In this document: positions 24,796 through 33,785 of the stretch, in pieces
Position numbering within the stretch: position 1 is the first letter of the stretch
Layout of the letters: each line of letters starts with the position of its first letter
Source: an uncultured Candidatus Melainabacteria bacterium
GTDB taxonomy: Bacteria; Cyanobacteriota; Vampirovibrionia; Gastranaerophilales; Gastranaerophilaceae
Direction: 5' to 3'
Length of the DNA: 52,132 bases
Assembly: GCA_934777245.1 (NCBI GenBank)
Contig: CAKVND010000009.1
Coordinates: forward strand, 1-52,132
The notes under the pieces: generated by a model
Database searches by the model: none
What the model was told of the DNA's origin: nothing
The model's input: only the letters and a program-made list of their open reading frames with translations
Program-made: the position numbers and the translations under genes

Positions 24796-24864
24796 AAATG
24801 CATTATCTAAATTTATTAAAATAATTACATGCAATCATATAACAAATATGTTACAATATGTTCA

Positions 24865-25830
24865 ATGAGTGAATTAAAAAACTATCGAAAATTATTAGTT
24901 GGTGATGATTTCCAAAAATCAATAACTGCAAAAAATGTGTGCTTATTCTTGGGTGCTGGAGTTGCACGAAATCTTAAAATGCCTGATTGGAACGGACTAG
25001 CATCAAACATTACAGATTGGTGTTTTAAAAATAAAATAATAAAACATTCTGAAGTTCATACTTTAAGTAAAATGGCTAATCCTCTAAAAGAAATTTCATA
25101 TTGCACACGACAAATTGAAGATGAAAACAAAGAAGATGATTTTAATCTTTATTTAGACAAAATATTCATAAAAAATCCAGAAAATGCATATGAACAAGAT
25201 TCTAAATTATATGACAATTTTATAAAATTATATAAGAGTGGAAAAGTTCTTTTAGTTCAAACGAATTATGATAAAACAATTGAAAACAATGTCAAAGTCC
25301 AAGCATTTATTCCATATGCAGAAGATAATAACATAACATTAACAAATAATCTGTTGGTTTATTTACATGGAAGATTTGACGGCAATTATAAGGATATTGT
25401 ATTAACAAAAGAAAAATACAATAAAGTATATGTATTAGAAAATAACCCATTACAAGAAAAACAGAGAAATTTTATCAGGCAACTACTAGAATCATATACT
25501 ATAATAATGCTTGGTTACTCATTACAAGACAGTGAAATAGTTCAGTTAATTGCAAATAGAAAGAATGTAGAGAATTATAAAAAAGTAATTGTTATCATAG
25601 ATACTTGCAATGCAAAAGCTATATCAAATAAGATTGATGCGCAATACTGGGAATCTTGCTGTAATAGCAATCTTGAGATATATACATATGATACAGAAGA
25701 GAATGGTTTTACACAATTTGCCCAAGTTGTACAAGATTTAACAGATGAAATAACACATACAACAGATACAAATTCGATATTAGAATTCACAGATCCTACA
25801 ACAATAGAGGGTTTATATGATGACAATTAG
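24865..25830 (+). CDS. SIR2-like NAD-binding domain protein, likely NADase effector
   Basis: About 321 aa. SIR2-fold signatures: the NAD-binding LFLGAGVARNLKMPDWNGLA (about residues 23-42), QTNYDKTIE (the usual TxNYD element), the active-site-like YLHGRFDG and the closing MLGYSLQDSEI. Bacterial SIR2-like proteins of this form (SIR2_2 type) deplete NAD+ in several antiphage systems. The ATG at 24865 is chosen over an in-frame start at 24829. An extended -10 (TGTTACAAT, to 24857) lies only 7 bases upstream, so the transcript could be leaderless; if not, the upstream start is used. It overlaps the large helical partner gene by 14 bases. Defence function is inferred from the family and pairing. 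Confidence 0.85.
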   Translation: MSELKNYRKLLVGDDFQKSITAKNVCLFLGAGVARNLKMPDWNGLASNITDWCFKNKIIKHSEVHTLSKMANPLKEISYCTRQIEDENKEDDFNLYLDKIFIKNPENAYEQDSKLYDNFIKLYKSGKVLLVQTNYDKTIENNVKVQAFIPYAEDNNITLTNNLLVYLHGRFDGNYKDIVLTKEKYNKVYVLENNPLQEKQRNFIRQLLESYTIIMLGYSLQDSEIVQLIANRKNVENYKKVIVIIDTCNAKAISNKIDAQYWESCCNSNLEIYTYDTEENGFTQFAQVVQDLTDEITHTTDTNSILEFTDPTTIEGLYDDN

Positions 25831-28426
25831 ATTTGAAGATTTATGTAAACGACTAAAAGATAATACTGAAGAAAAAAATGTCTACTTTAACCATCTTGAA
25901 GCAGAAAATTTTTTACTGCCTTTTGATAGAAAGGGAATGCTAAATTTTGATGATGCAGCAGGTGGAGCTGTTATATCTTATTTACAAAGATTGCTAGCAA
26001 GAAATGCGAATCTAAAAAATACAATTATTGATGTTATTAATAAGAATTTGGATATAGAACCTTTAAATTTAAGTTATTACAATTATATGGCTTTAGTAGA
26101 CTTCATTTCTTCTTTTGATTTAAAGGATATTGAAGAAAAAATACACTACCAACGCCTTTTAGATATGAATAACTTTACAAAATTAATTAAAAAGTTATTT
26201 AAGCAAGATATTTCCAATGCGAAACAATTAAGTAAAAATTGTATTGCTGCGTTAATTAAGTATCCACCAATTACTCAAAACGATATAGATAAAAATATAC
26301 TTAATCCCAAATATGATATAGAAAGATATGATATAAAACAGATTTTTAATGAATTACCTTTTAAAGAGAATCTATATAAAATTTTGCAAGGTAACGAAAT
26401 TTATGATTTATTAATAAGCCAATATTCCAAAATATACAAAGAGTTTGGCAATAGAGATTTAAGTATTTATCAAAGACAATGTATTGATTTTAAAGAAAAT
26501 GGCGAAGATAATTATTCTGAATTTGATGTTAGAAACATTATTCTAGATTGTCTTTCTTTTAGTATCGAAAGCAATCACTCTATTGACAGTATAAACTTTT
26601 TGCTAGATTCAGATATTACAATGTTTAATAAACTTGGTCTGTATTGTATTTTTAAAAACTTTAATAAATATAAAGACTTATTTGTAAAATACTTCAATTC
26701 ATTGAATGAAGAGAATTTGCATTTAGTACGTTATGAAATAATGACAATATTAGAAAATATAGATGATGAAACCACAACAAGAGTTGTTAATAAATTAAAA
26801 AGTTTTTCAAAAGAAACTAGATACTACTTATTACATTCTGTAAAAAAGAATCAAAACAGAACTGCAATGACAGAATCTTTAAACAATTTATTTATTGAAT
26901 TTGAAGCATTAAAACAATTGTTTGGAGGGGAAGAAATAGAAAATCCGAAATTTTTATTTAAAGTGAGTACATCTTCTATCGCACAAAAATCTCCTATTAG
27001 TAAAGAAAAATTTAAATTAAAAACTATAAAGGAACAAATAAAATATATTAATAACTATAAGGAAACTAAGGAAAATTATTTTTTAACAAAAGATAATACA
27101 TTGATAACAGAAGCGAAACTAAATGATGTTTTTAGAAGTGTTTTTTTCGAAAATATAAATCAATATCTACAAAATGAAGCATTGTTAACATTAAAAAAAG
27201 ATACGTTTATGTGTTCAGTTTTTGAAGTACTTGAACAATCCTTACGAAATAAAACGATTACTCCTAATAAGGATATTTTAAGACTATTAAAAACTTTTGA
27301 ACCTAATGATAATAGAGATGTTTTTCATTATAGAAGATTTTGTTTATTAGCGACATTAATCGAAAGCAATGAAGATATGGAGATTACAAGTTCTTTAATT
27401 GATTTATTAAAAGAATTTATTAAACAGGCACCAAAACCTGCAAATAGTAAGGAAGAATTAATAGCTGTTAATGAGATTACACAATTAGGCAAATATTTAA
27501 ATCTTTTTTTATTAATATTGGCTAAAGATAATAGTCTATATGATGAAAAATATTCAGAATTTTTATCAGCCGAATTTGACCAAGCTGATAATATGAAGAA
27601 TAAGATATTTTATTATAATTGGGGACGATATTATCACTGGTTAAAAAATATAGATAATTATAAATTTGAAAAATTGAACATTGATGAATTAAAAAATGCG
27701 TTCGTAGAAGGTGTTGTAAATCATTCAAACACTTTAGAATTGTACAAAGAGTTAAAAACAGACATCCTTAAATCTTTCCAAAATACAACTTCTGAAATTG
27801 CAAAAAATAATATTACCTACTTTTTAATTCATATAAAATTTGTACAAAAAGATAATGAATTATTTGACTTTTTTGAGAAAAATTTTACCCCAAAAGATAA
27901 AAAAGATTTTTGGTGGAAAACTTTGTATCCGAAACGAGAACCGAAATATGACCAAAATATTATTTTTGATTATTGGAAAAAAACAATTAATGAAAAGGCA
28001 AACTTCCCTCAAATATTATTGCAAGTTTTTAATGCATACGTGGACATAGATTCTTTTAGTGAACACATAGATGATTTGGGAAATTTGTTTAGATTATATG
28101 AGAATAGAGATACATCTATACGTATGGGTTATGAATTATTAGTTTTTATGGAAAATCTTGCAAAATTTGCCAATAGTAATAATTTTGAAGACGTAGAACA
28201 TACAAAAATCTTTAATTTACTAAGCTACTTAATTGATATATTTAAATACTATGATTATGTTTCATTAACAATCGCAAAGCATCTATTAATTGTTCTTCAA
28301 AAATATTATGAATATAGCAATGACATTGGAAATTTTGACATATTATATAATCAGATTTTAAATGCAACAAACTTAATTCAATATTCTGATATATTTGTAG
28401 AATACAAATATTCTATCAATGATTAA
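25817..28426 (+). CDS. Large all-helical protein, partner of SIR2-like protein
   Basis: An 869-aa protein of unrecognised family, coupled to the SIR2-like gene by a 14-base overlap. By eye it is almost wholly alpha-helical and rich in Lys, Asn, Leu and Ile, with irregular repeating helix pairs of about 40 residues, suggesting a HEAT/TPR-like solenoid. I see no Walker motif, nuclease or protease signature and no membrane segment. In two-gene SIR2 defence systems a large non-enzymatic partner often senses the phage and triggers the NADase. That role fits here but is inference. Size and lack of known motifs make this pair a good candidate for an undescribed system. Confidence 0.8.
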   Translation: MMTIRFEDLCKRLKDNTEEKNVYFNHLEAENFLLPFDRKGMLNFDDAAGGAVISYLQRLLARNANLKNTIIDVINKNLDIEPLNLSYYNYMALVDFISSFDLKDIEEKIHYQRLLDMNNFTKLIKKLFKQDISNAKQLSKNCIAALIKYPPITQNDIDKNILNPKYDIERYDIKQIFNELPFKENLYKILQGNEIYDLLISQYSKIYKEFGNRDLSIYQRQCIDFKENGEDNYSEFDVRNIILDCLSFSIESNHSIDSINFLLDSDITMFNKLGLYCIFKNFNKYKDLFVKYFNSLNEENLHLVRYEIMTILENIDDETTTRVVNKLKSFSKETRYYLLHSVKKNQNRTAMTESLNNLFIEFEALKQLFGGEEIENPKFLFKVSTSSIAQKSPISKEKFKLKTIKEQIKYINNYKETKENYFLTKDNTLITEAKLNDVFRSVFFENINQYLQNEALLTLKKDTFMCSVFEVLEQSLRNKTITPNKDILRLLKTFEPNDNRDVFHYRRFCLLATLIESNEDMEITSSLIDLLKEFIKQAPKPANSKEELIAVNEITQLGKYLNLFLLILAKDNSLYDEKYSEFLSAEFDQADNMKNKIFYYNWGRYYHWLKNIDNYKFEKLNIDELKNAFVEGVVNHSNTLELYKELKTDILKSFQNTTSEIAKNNITYFLIHIKFVQKDNELFDFFEKNFTPKDKKDFWWKTLYPKREPKYDQNIIFDYWKKTINEKANFPQILLQVFNAYVDIDSFSEHIDDLGNLFRLYENRDTSIRMGYELLVFMENLAKFANSNNFEDVEHTKIFNLLSYLIDIFKYYDYVSLTIAKHLLIVLQKYYEYSNDIGNFDILYNQILNATNLIQYSDIFVEYKYSIND

Positions 28427-28492
28427 AAGTAAGAAAAATGTAATTAGACCTAAAGTGTTGATATTAAGTAAAATTAATTAGGATTTATTCTG

Positions 28493-28639
28493 TCATTTTT
28501 TTTTAAAAGCCTTAGCTTTAGGTGTACCTGCGGTCAACTCGTTCCAAATTTCAGGCAATTCCGTCATTTCCCAAGAGGTGTAAACAAAATATTTAAATCT
28601 TTTTTTAATTGATTTATATCCGTCAGTACTAGTTCTCAT
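28493..28639 (-). CDS. Small ORF (48 aa), uncertain
   Basis: An intact frame from ATG to TGA; the peptide includes FVYTSWEMTELPEIWNEL and ends in a Lys-rich tail. The composition looks like real coding sequence, but there is no clear ribosome site and it may be the tail of a decayed mobile or phage gene. It lies in 28427-29282, a stretch that otherwise holds only fragments. Confidence 0.3.
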   Translation of the reverse strand: MRTSTDGYKSIKKRFKYFVYTSWEMTELPEIWNELTAGTPKAKAFKKK

Positions 28640-28696
28640 TAAATGTTAAATCGGCATGGGGGAATCGTTTACGCTTTTTCCACCGGCACTCTTTCT

Positions 28697-28831
28697 TTAA
28701 ATTTTGAAACGCTTAATAATAGATTTAAGCATTTTCAAAGCTTCTTCTGTTGACATATTACCATTTGCAATCTCACTTAGTATTCTTTGACATAATTCAT
28801 TATCCATTGCGTTCTTTTGTACTACAGACAT
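28697..28831 (-). CDS. Small ORF (44 aa), uncertain
   Basis: A frame reading MSVVQKNAMDNELC and then a helical, acidic-to-basic stretch (MSTEEALKMLKSII). The frame is open upstream for some 20 codons without another ATG, so this could be the end of a truncated gene cut at the repeat boundary near 28867. Confidence 0.3.
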   Translation of the reverse strand: MSVVQKNAMDNELCQRILSEIANGNMSTEEALKMLKSIIKRFKI

Positions 28832-28866
28832 CGTATTTTCTTTAATTAAATTAATAATTTCTTTCT

Positions 28867-28954
28867 GTAAAAGGACAGATGGTTTGATTATTTGGGAAAG
28901 TTTATTTTTGATTTTTGAAAAAATCGCTTTGATTTAGTATATGCTTTTTCTATA
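28867..28954. repeat. Right copy of direct repeat flanking the SIR2 module
   Basis: 88 bp matching 24475-24584 in the same orientation, with one 22-bp unit missing. With the luxR remnant that follows, it marks the far edge of a segment of about 4.3 kb that holds the SIR2 pair. Confidence 0.85.
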
Positions 28955-29042
28955 AACTTTTACCGTAGAAATACTTTTATTCAAAATTTTAACAATTTGC
29001 GTATTAGTATGTCTAAAACAAATTAGTTGCAATACTTTTGTA
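28955..29042 (-). pseudogene. luxR (GerE HTH) remnant
   Basis: About 88 bp corresponding to the central part of the intact luxR gene (24679-24766), including the codons for the QIAKILNIS region, with several substitutions. The 3' end of the gene (about 90 bp) and the 5' start are missing. It is a decayed duplicate at the right edge of the SIR2 module. Confidence 0.75.
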
Positions 29043-29078
29043 TTTTGTGTGTAATATTTCTATAAAAACTTGATCTGT

Positions 29079-29222
29079 TTAAATAATAAACGAACTTCCT
29101 TGAGTAATTCTTTCTATTATGTTTTGCCATGAAAAATTTTGATTTTCGCTAACCTTAACATTAGGTGCTAACGCATCAGCATTCTTTACAAAGTTTACCA
29201 AAGTTTCTACTGTATAACTCAT
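29079..29222 (-). CDS. Small ORF (47 aa), uncertain
   Basis: An intact ATG-to-TAA frame (MSYTVETLVNFVKNAD, then NFSWQNIIERITQG) just downstream of the HNH nuclease gene on the same strand, 60 bases after it. No good ribosome site and no known family. It may be a fragment or a small accessory of the Septu-like pair. Confidence 0.35.
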   Translation of the reverse strand: MSYTVETLVNFVKNADALAPNVKVSENQNFSWQNIIERITQGSSFII

Positions 29223-29282
29223 AAAAACTTTTGTAACATGACAAGTTCTTATCTGGTATTGATATTCCGAAGCGATTCTGTT

Positions 29283-30278
29283 CTAAGAAATTTGTTTCCA
29301 TAAATCAATTTTAAATTTTAAAAAAGGTTCATCATCTGATAAAATATCTTGTTTTATTATATTAGTTTCTATAATTTTTTTGTCATATTTAGTTAATTTA
29401 GCGATTTGCTCTAAATAATTATCATTGTATTTATGTCTTTTTTTGATTATCGATTTTATTATATTTTGATAAAATTCATATCTATTTTTAAGTTCTAATA
29501 TTTCTATATGATTTGTTAAATTTATATTATTTGGTTCCTTTTTCTTAATATTAACAATAACATCCTCATTTCTCAATATATAGTTATCAATATTTTTAAA
29601 TTCAAAAGTTATTTTATCATCAATGGATTCAATATAAGGATTTATAACATGACTATCATTATCGCCTTTATAAGTACTATTACATGTTTTACAAATCGGA
29701 ATAAGATTATATAAATTTAATGTTAAATACCAATATTTAGATTTAGGATAATAATGGTCTAAATCACCTTCTAATATAATATCTCCATTTCTTTTTTGAA
29801 CAAATGATATGTAACTTTGTCCGCAATAAGGACAAGTGATAACATTTATTTTTTTTATATATTTACTAGCACACCATTCTCTTTTTCTATAATTTCTAAA
29901 AATTTTATATGAATGATTTAATATTCCAAAATCATCATTTTTATTTTTAAAAATTTCGTTATAGTGAGGGTTTATTTCCATATTAGTATCAAATGGATTA
30001 TTTATGAATAACATATCTGCATGTTCTGTTATATCTTTTAAGAACGTCTCTATTTTTTGAGACAAGTGGCGCAATATTTCTATTTTATTATTTTCACTAA
30101 TATTTATTTCTAAATTTTTAGGCAATATTTTATATAGTTGTGAAAGATCTATATCATCATTATTATTTAGTTGCTCTTTTATTTTTTTACAATAAGTTGT
30201 ACAGAGTTTCAAACATCTTGTAAGATGCATTTTTTTTATATTATTTAATTCATTTTCATTAATGTTGATTTTTTTCAT
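29283..30278 (-). CDS. ptuB: HNH endonuclease, PtuB-like (Septu)
   Basis: A 331-aa protein with an HNH nuclease core: the zinc-binding CPYCGQ (about residues 150-155), the DLDHYYPKSKYWYLTLNL catalytic block and PICKTCNSTYKGD. Its gene follows the AAA ATPase gene with a 20-base overlap. ATPase plus HNH is the composition of Septu defence (PtuA plus PtuB), in which the complex degrades DNA after phage attack and the nuclease is held or released by the ATPase. The N-terminal 100 residues are helical and not recognised. Assignment to Septu rests on domains and order, not on a closely matched sequence. Confidence 0.82.
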   Translation of the reverse strand: MKKININENELNNIKKMHLTRCLKLCTTYCKKIKEQLNNNDDIDLSQLYKILPKNLEINISENNKIEILRHLSQKIETFLKDITEHADMLFINNPFDTNMEINPHYNEIFKNKNDDFGILNHSYKIFRNYRKREWCASKYIKKINVITCPYCGQSYISFVQKRNGDIILEGDLDHYYPKSKYWYLTLNLYNLIPICKTCNSTYKGDNDSHVINPYIESIDDKITFEFKNIDNYILRNEDVIVNIKKKEPNNINLTNHIEILELKNRYEFYQNIIKSIIKKRHKYNDNYLEQIAKLTKYDKKIIETNIIKQDILSDDEPFLKFKIDLWKQIS

Positions 30279-32247
30279 TAAATTTCTCTTTTAATTTATT
30301 ATATTCTTGAATTAATTGTTGATATTTAATATAAATATCATCTTGTGGTGGATTATTTTTAACTAGTTCTTTCATTAAACAATTTCTAATTATTGGTTCA
30401 CCGATTATATTGATTTCTTCTTGTATCAAATTAAAATCAGATTCATTAGATATACTATTGATTTTCGTCTGAATTTTTTCAATATAATGTTTTGCAAATT
30501 CACCTATTGTACATATACCATTACAGGTATCTATGAAAAAGTTATCATTAAATAAATCATTAATATTTGAACAAAAGGTATTATTTGATTTGCAGATTTT
30601 AGAAGTTCCATCAGGCTCTTTTGTAAGCATAAGTACATTATTACTTGGCATATCAGATAATATCAAGGGAGAATGAGTTGTAAAAATAATATTAATATCG
30701 TTTTCAAATATTTTTTCAACAAAATCTATAATATAATAAACCATTTTTCTTTGCCATTCTGGGTGCCAACTTAAATCCATTTCATCAAAGATCAATACAT
30801 TAACATCTTTATCTCTTAATGATAAAATATCTGCAAACAATCTTAATAATCTCTGTTCTCCTGTACTTAAATCTAAAAAAGAATAAATTTTACCATTTTT
30901 ATTGTGATAATAATTCATTCGAAAAATACCAATTGCATTGATAAAAAAACTTTCTGTAGTAGCAATTGGTATTATCGCACTATTGAAATATTTACTCTTT
31001 ATTCTAAAATAATTTTCATCTACAATTTCTAGAATATCCTCTATTGATTGAATATTATTGTATGCTCTTTTCTCAAATATAATTAAAGCATTTAACAATT
31101 CTGAAAAATCTAATAAAAAGTTATTTTTTCTAAATTGTTCTACTATACTTTTATCTAAAATTCTTTGTTTAAATTCTTTTTGTATTTCTTTATAAAATTC
31201 TAAAAGTTCTTTGTGTTTTTTTCTAAAATCAATTTGGTTCAAATTTAACAATTTATATTGAAATTGATCTGTATAAGTAAACTCAACAAAAGTTCTTATT
31301 ACATTTTTTAACCGACGTAATGAAATAACATTCTCACATCCTTCTAGATAAGAAAAAAATTCTCCTATTTTTATTAATAGGAATGAAAAACAACCATTTG
31401 AAATTACTTCATCAATTAATTTTTTACAATCAAAATATCCTTGTGTTTTAGCTATATTAATTATAGAATTATTCGATTCTATTAAAATATCAACTAAAGT
31501 ATACTTATCAGTAAAATCAATATTATAATTTTTAAAGTAATATAATATGTTTCTTTTAAGTTGTCGATTTAACCATTCAAATTCTTGAACAATATTTAAC
31601 TCATATCCAAAATCCTTAAATAGAAGATATTTATTTTTATTAGCAAAAATTTCAAATTTTTTTGTTTTATTAAGTTCAAATAAATCTTTTAATGTATGAC
31701 TGGTATCATATATTCTAAACCTATCATAATAAAAATAATTTTCTAATTTTTTATCAGTAATTTTATTATAAAGCAAATCTTGTGGGAATGTTGGTATTAT
31801 GTCTTCTTCAATGTTTAAAAAAGGTTTAAATAATGCACAATTAGAATTTTCGCCATTTTTAAGAATACATTTTTTTTTGTTTACATATAAAGTTACAACA
31901 TTACAATTAGAGATTTTTTTATATTCACCATTTTCTTTATAAATAAGGCAATATTTTTTAGGACGGACATTGATGAAATAATCTTCAAAATCACGGTTTC
32001 TTTCTGTTCTTAAAATTGAACAAATGATATTTGATAAATTTGTTTTACCACTGCCATTAACACCAACGATTGTTTTTATATTAAACTTATCACCAAAAAT
32101 ATTAATTTTATCTAATTTATTTAACTTTATGGTTAACTTATTTTTTTTTAAGACTGGACTTTCATCCTCCTCATAATTTGAATGTAATGATAAGTTTAAT
32201 TGTTCAAAATTTTTATAATTCTCAAACCATAAATATACTAATTTCAT
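30259..32247 (-). CDS. ptuA: AAA ATPase, PtuA-like (Septu)
   Basis: A 662-aa ATPase of the SMC/RecF-like ABC class: Walker A GVNGSGKTNLS (about residues 62-72), the signature LSTGEQRLLRLFADIL, and Walker B VLIFDEMDLSWHPEWQ, with a following IFTTHSPLILSD switch His. The long region between (about 150-430) is helical. These proteins dimerise on ATP and, in Septu, control an HNH nuclease. Start: ATG at 32247 is preferred over GTG two codons upstream because GAGAT lies at proper distance. It is transcribed away from glycan cluster 2, which ends only 80 bases upstream, so it may also be read through from that operon. Confidence 0.84.
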   Translation of the reverse strand: MKLVYLWFENYKNFEQLNLSLHSNYEEDESPVLKKNKLTIKLNKLDKINIFGDKFNIKTIVGVNGSGKTNLSNIICSILRTERNRDFEDYFINVRPKKYCLIYKENGEYKKISNCNVVTLYVNKKKCILKNGENSNCALFKPFLNIEEDIIPTFPQDLLYNKITDKKLENYFYYDRFRIYDTSHTLKDLFELNKTKKFEIFANKNKYLLFKDFGYELNIVQEFEWLNRQLKRNILYYFKNYNIDFTDKYTLVDILIESNNSIINIAKTQGYFDCKKLIDEVISNGCFSFLLIKIGEFFSYLEGCENVISLRRLKNVIRTFVEFTYTDQFQYKLLNLNQIDFRKKHKELLEFYKEIQKEFKQRILDKSIVEQFRKNNFLLDFSELLNALIIFEKRAYNNIQSIEDILEIVDENYFRIKSKYFNSAIIPIATTESFFINAIGIFRMNYYHNKNGKIYSFLDLSTGEQRLLRLFADILSLRDKDVNVLIFDEMDLSWHPEWQRKMVYYIIDFVEKIFENDINIIFTTHSPLILSDMPSNNVLMLTKEPDGTSKICKSNNTFCSNINDLFNDNFFIDTCNGICTIGEFAKHYIEKIQTKINSISNESDFNLIQEEINIIGEPIIRNCLMKELVKNNPPQDDIYIKYQQLIQEYNKLKEKFNEKNQH

Positions 32248-32328
32248 TTGCACTATCTCTTTTATTTTTTATATACCATATTTTATTTCTTTATAAAGTA
32301 AATTTATACTTTAACATTTTTTATAAGT

Positions 32329-32760
32329 TTATAAACTCTTTTCTTTATTTACGAAACTTCTGTTACAATAGAATACAAATTTTTTCATTAACACATACGA
32401 TAATATTGCATTTAAGGGCAATAATATTGCATAATTTATGTACATATTGTGTAGTTGAAATTTGTCGAATAACGATAAAGCAAATATAGTTAGAAAATAG
32501 GAAAATAAATAAACCATTACAAACCTAATAATAAGCCTATTGTCGCCATTCTTGAAAACAATACAGCCTGTTGTTTTGAAATTAAATAAGACGCCCAAGA
32601 CAGTAGCCAACAGAGTTGAGATACTGTAATGAAAGCCTGCAAAATTAAACAAAGCAAATACACCGTAACCAAAAAGCGTATTTAATACCCCGACAAAAAG
32701 GAATTTTATAAATATCCAACTGATATTAAAATTTTGACATAAAGATTTAATCATTTTCAT
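32329..32760 (-). CDS. GtrA-family membrane protein (polyprenyl-sugar flippase)
   Basis: A 143-aa protein with four predicted membrane helices, beginning FIKFLFVGVLNTLFGYGVFALF, the GtrA-family signature. GtrA proteins are thought to flip undecaprenyl-phosphate-linked sugars to the outer leaflet. It is the last gene of cluster 2; a GtrB-like transferase (34880) and a large GT-C protein (35825) in the same operon complete a Gtr-like three-gene set. Its start overlaps the stop of the epimerase gene by one base. Confidence 0.9.
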   Translation of the reverse strand: MKMIKSLCQNFNISWIFIKFLFVGVLNTLFGYGVFALFNFAGFHYSISTLLATVLGVLFNFKTTGCIVFKNGDNRLIIRFVMVYLFSYFLTIFALSLFDKFQLHNMYINYAILLPLNAILSYVLMKKFVFYCNRSFVNKEKSL

Positions 32761-33785
32761 TACAAATAACTTTCTATCATTCTTTTAAATCCAACGGCAA
32801 TGTCAACTTTTTGTATCCAACCAAGTGACTGTAATTTCGTAGTAGAATAATCGGCTCTACTTGATGCACTTTTAATATATCCTTTTTGAGAAATATCTTT
32901 ATTTTTTATTACTTGTAAATGTTTTTCAGGATATAAGGAAACAAGAATTTTAGCTAATTCAGAAATTGATGTTTCAACAGAAGACGCAATATTATATGCG
33001 TTTTTATCTTCTCCGTAAAAAAGAACGTAAAACATCCCTATAACCATATCTGTAATATAACAAAAACTACGTTTTGCGGAACCATCAGAATTCAATATAA
33101 TATCGTGATTTGAAATTATATCAGCAACAAAATCACCAAAGACTCGACCATCGTTTAATTGAACACCTGGGCCATAAGTATGAGAAAGTCTGACCATATT
33201 AACGTGGAAATTATATTGATGAGAATAACATACACACATATTCTCTCCCATTCTTTTACTTTCTCCATAACAAGACCTTACACTTGTACAGTCTAAATTA
33301 CCATTATAATCCTCTGTAATTTTTGGTGTGTTTTCATCTATGGTACCATATACTTCACCCGTAGAAAAAAATAAAAATTTTTCGACATCATTTTTTCGAG
33401 CGAGTTCAAGCAAATTATATGTTCCTATTGTATTTGCCTTTAAAGTCCCAACTGGATCTACGCCATAATATTTTGGACTTGCTTGCGACGCAGCATGAAT
33501 AATAATATCAATTTTTTCATTACAATCAAATGGTTCAGAAACATCATGAACTAATATCTTTAAATTAGGATTATTTAGTAAATGTGCAAATTTCTTTTCT
33601 GCCCTTTCTTTATTTCGAACCACTGCAATTACATTAACATTATTTAAAACAAGTAATGTTTTAACAATATATGAAGGGATAAAGCCGTTTGCCCCTGAAA
33701 TTAAAACAGTTTTATTTTTTAGTTTTTCGTACGGCAAATTTTCTGATAAAATTTCTTTGATATCTTCATTTATAATTTGATTCAC
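32760..33785 (-). CDS. NAD-dependent epimerase/dehydratase (SDR), nucleotide-sugar modifying
   Basis: A 341-aa extended SDR: Rossmann VLISGANGFIPSYIVKTLL, IIHAASQASPKYYG, catalytic YGESKRMGENMCVCY (YxxxK), RLSHTYGPGVQLNDGRV. The C-terminal half is like UDP-glucuronate decarboxylase and dTDP-glucose dehydratase families. In a CDP-3,6-dideoxysugar operon it could be the reductase that finishes the sugar (as RfbJ/Prt do at C4, or YerF on the side chain). The substrate cannot be told from sequence. Coupled to the upstream acyltransferase and downstream gtrA by one-base overlaps. Confidence 0.85.
   Translation of the reverse strand: MNQIINEDIKEILSENLPYEKLKNKTVLISGANGFIPSYIVKTLLVLNNVNVIAVVRNKERAEKKFAHLLNNPNLKILVHDVSEPFDCNEKIDIIIHAASQASPKYYGVDPVGTLKANTIGTYNLLELARKNDVEKFLFFSTGEVYGTIDENTPKITEDYNGNLDCTSVRSCYGESKRMGENMCVCYSHQYNFHVNMVRLSHTYGPGVQLNDGRVFGDFVADIISNHDIILNSDGSAKRSFCYITDMVIGMFYVLFYGEDKNAYNIASSVETSISELAKILVSLYPEKHLQVIKNKDISQKGYIKSASSRADYSTTKLQSLGWIQKVDIAVGFKRMIESYL

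Noticed and set aside
30259..32247. AAA ATPase plus HNH pair as part of a retron.
   Set aside because: No reverse transcriptase and no msr/msd-like inverted-repeat RNA region is found next to it; a two-gene Septu-like pair is the simpler reading.
32178..32489. A 103-aa frame on the + strand across the ptuA start and gtrA.
   Set aside because: It is antisense to two real genes, has no ribosome site and its hydrophobic composition merely mirrors the membrane-protein gene on the other strand.
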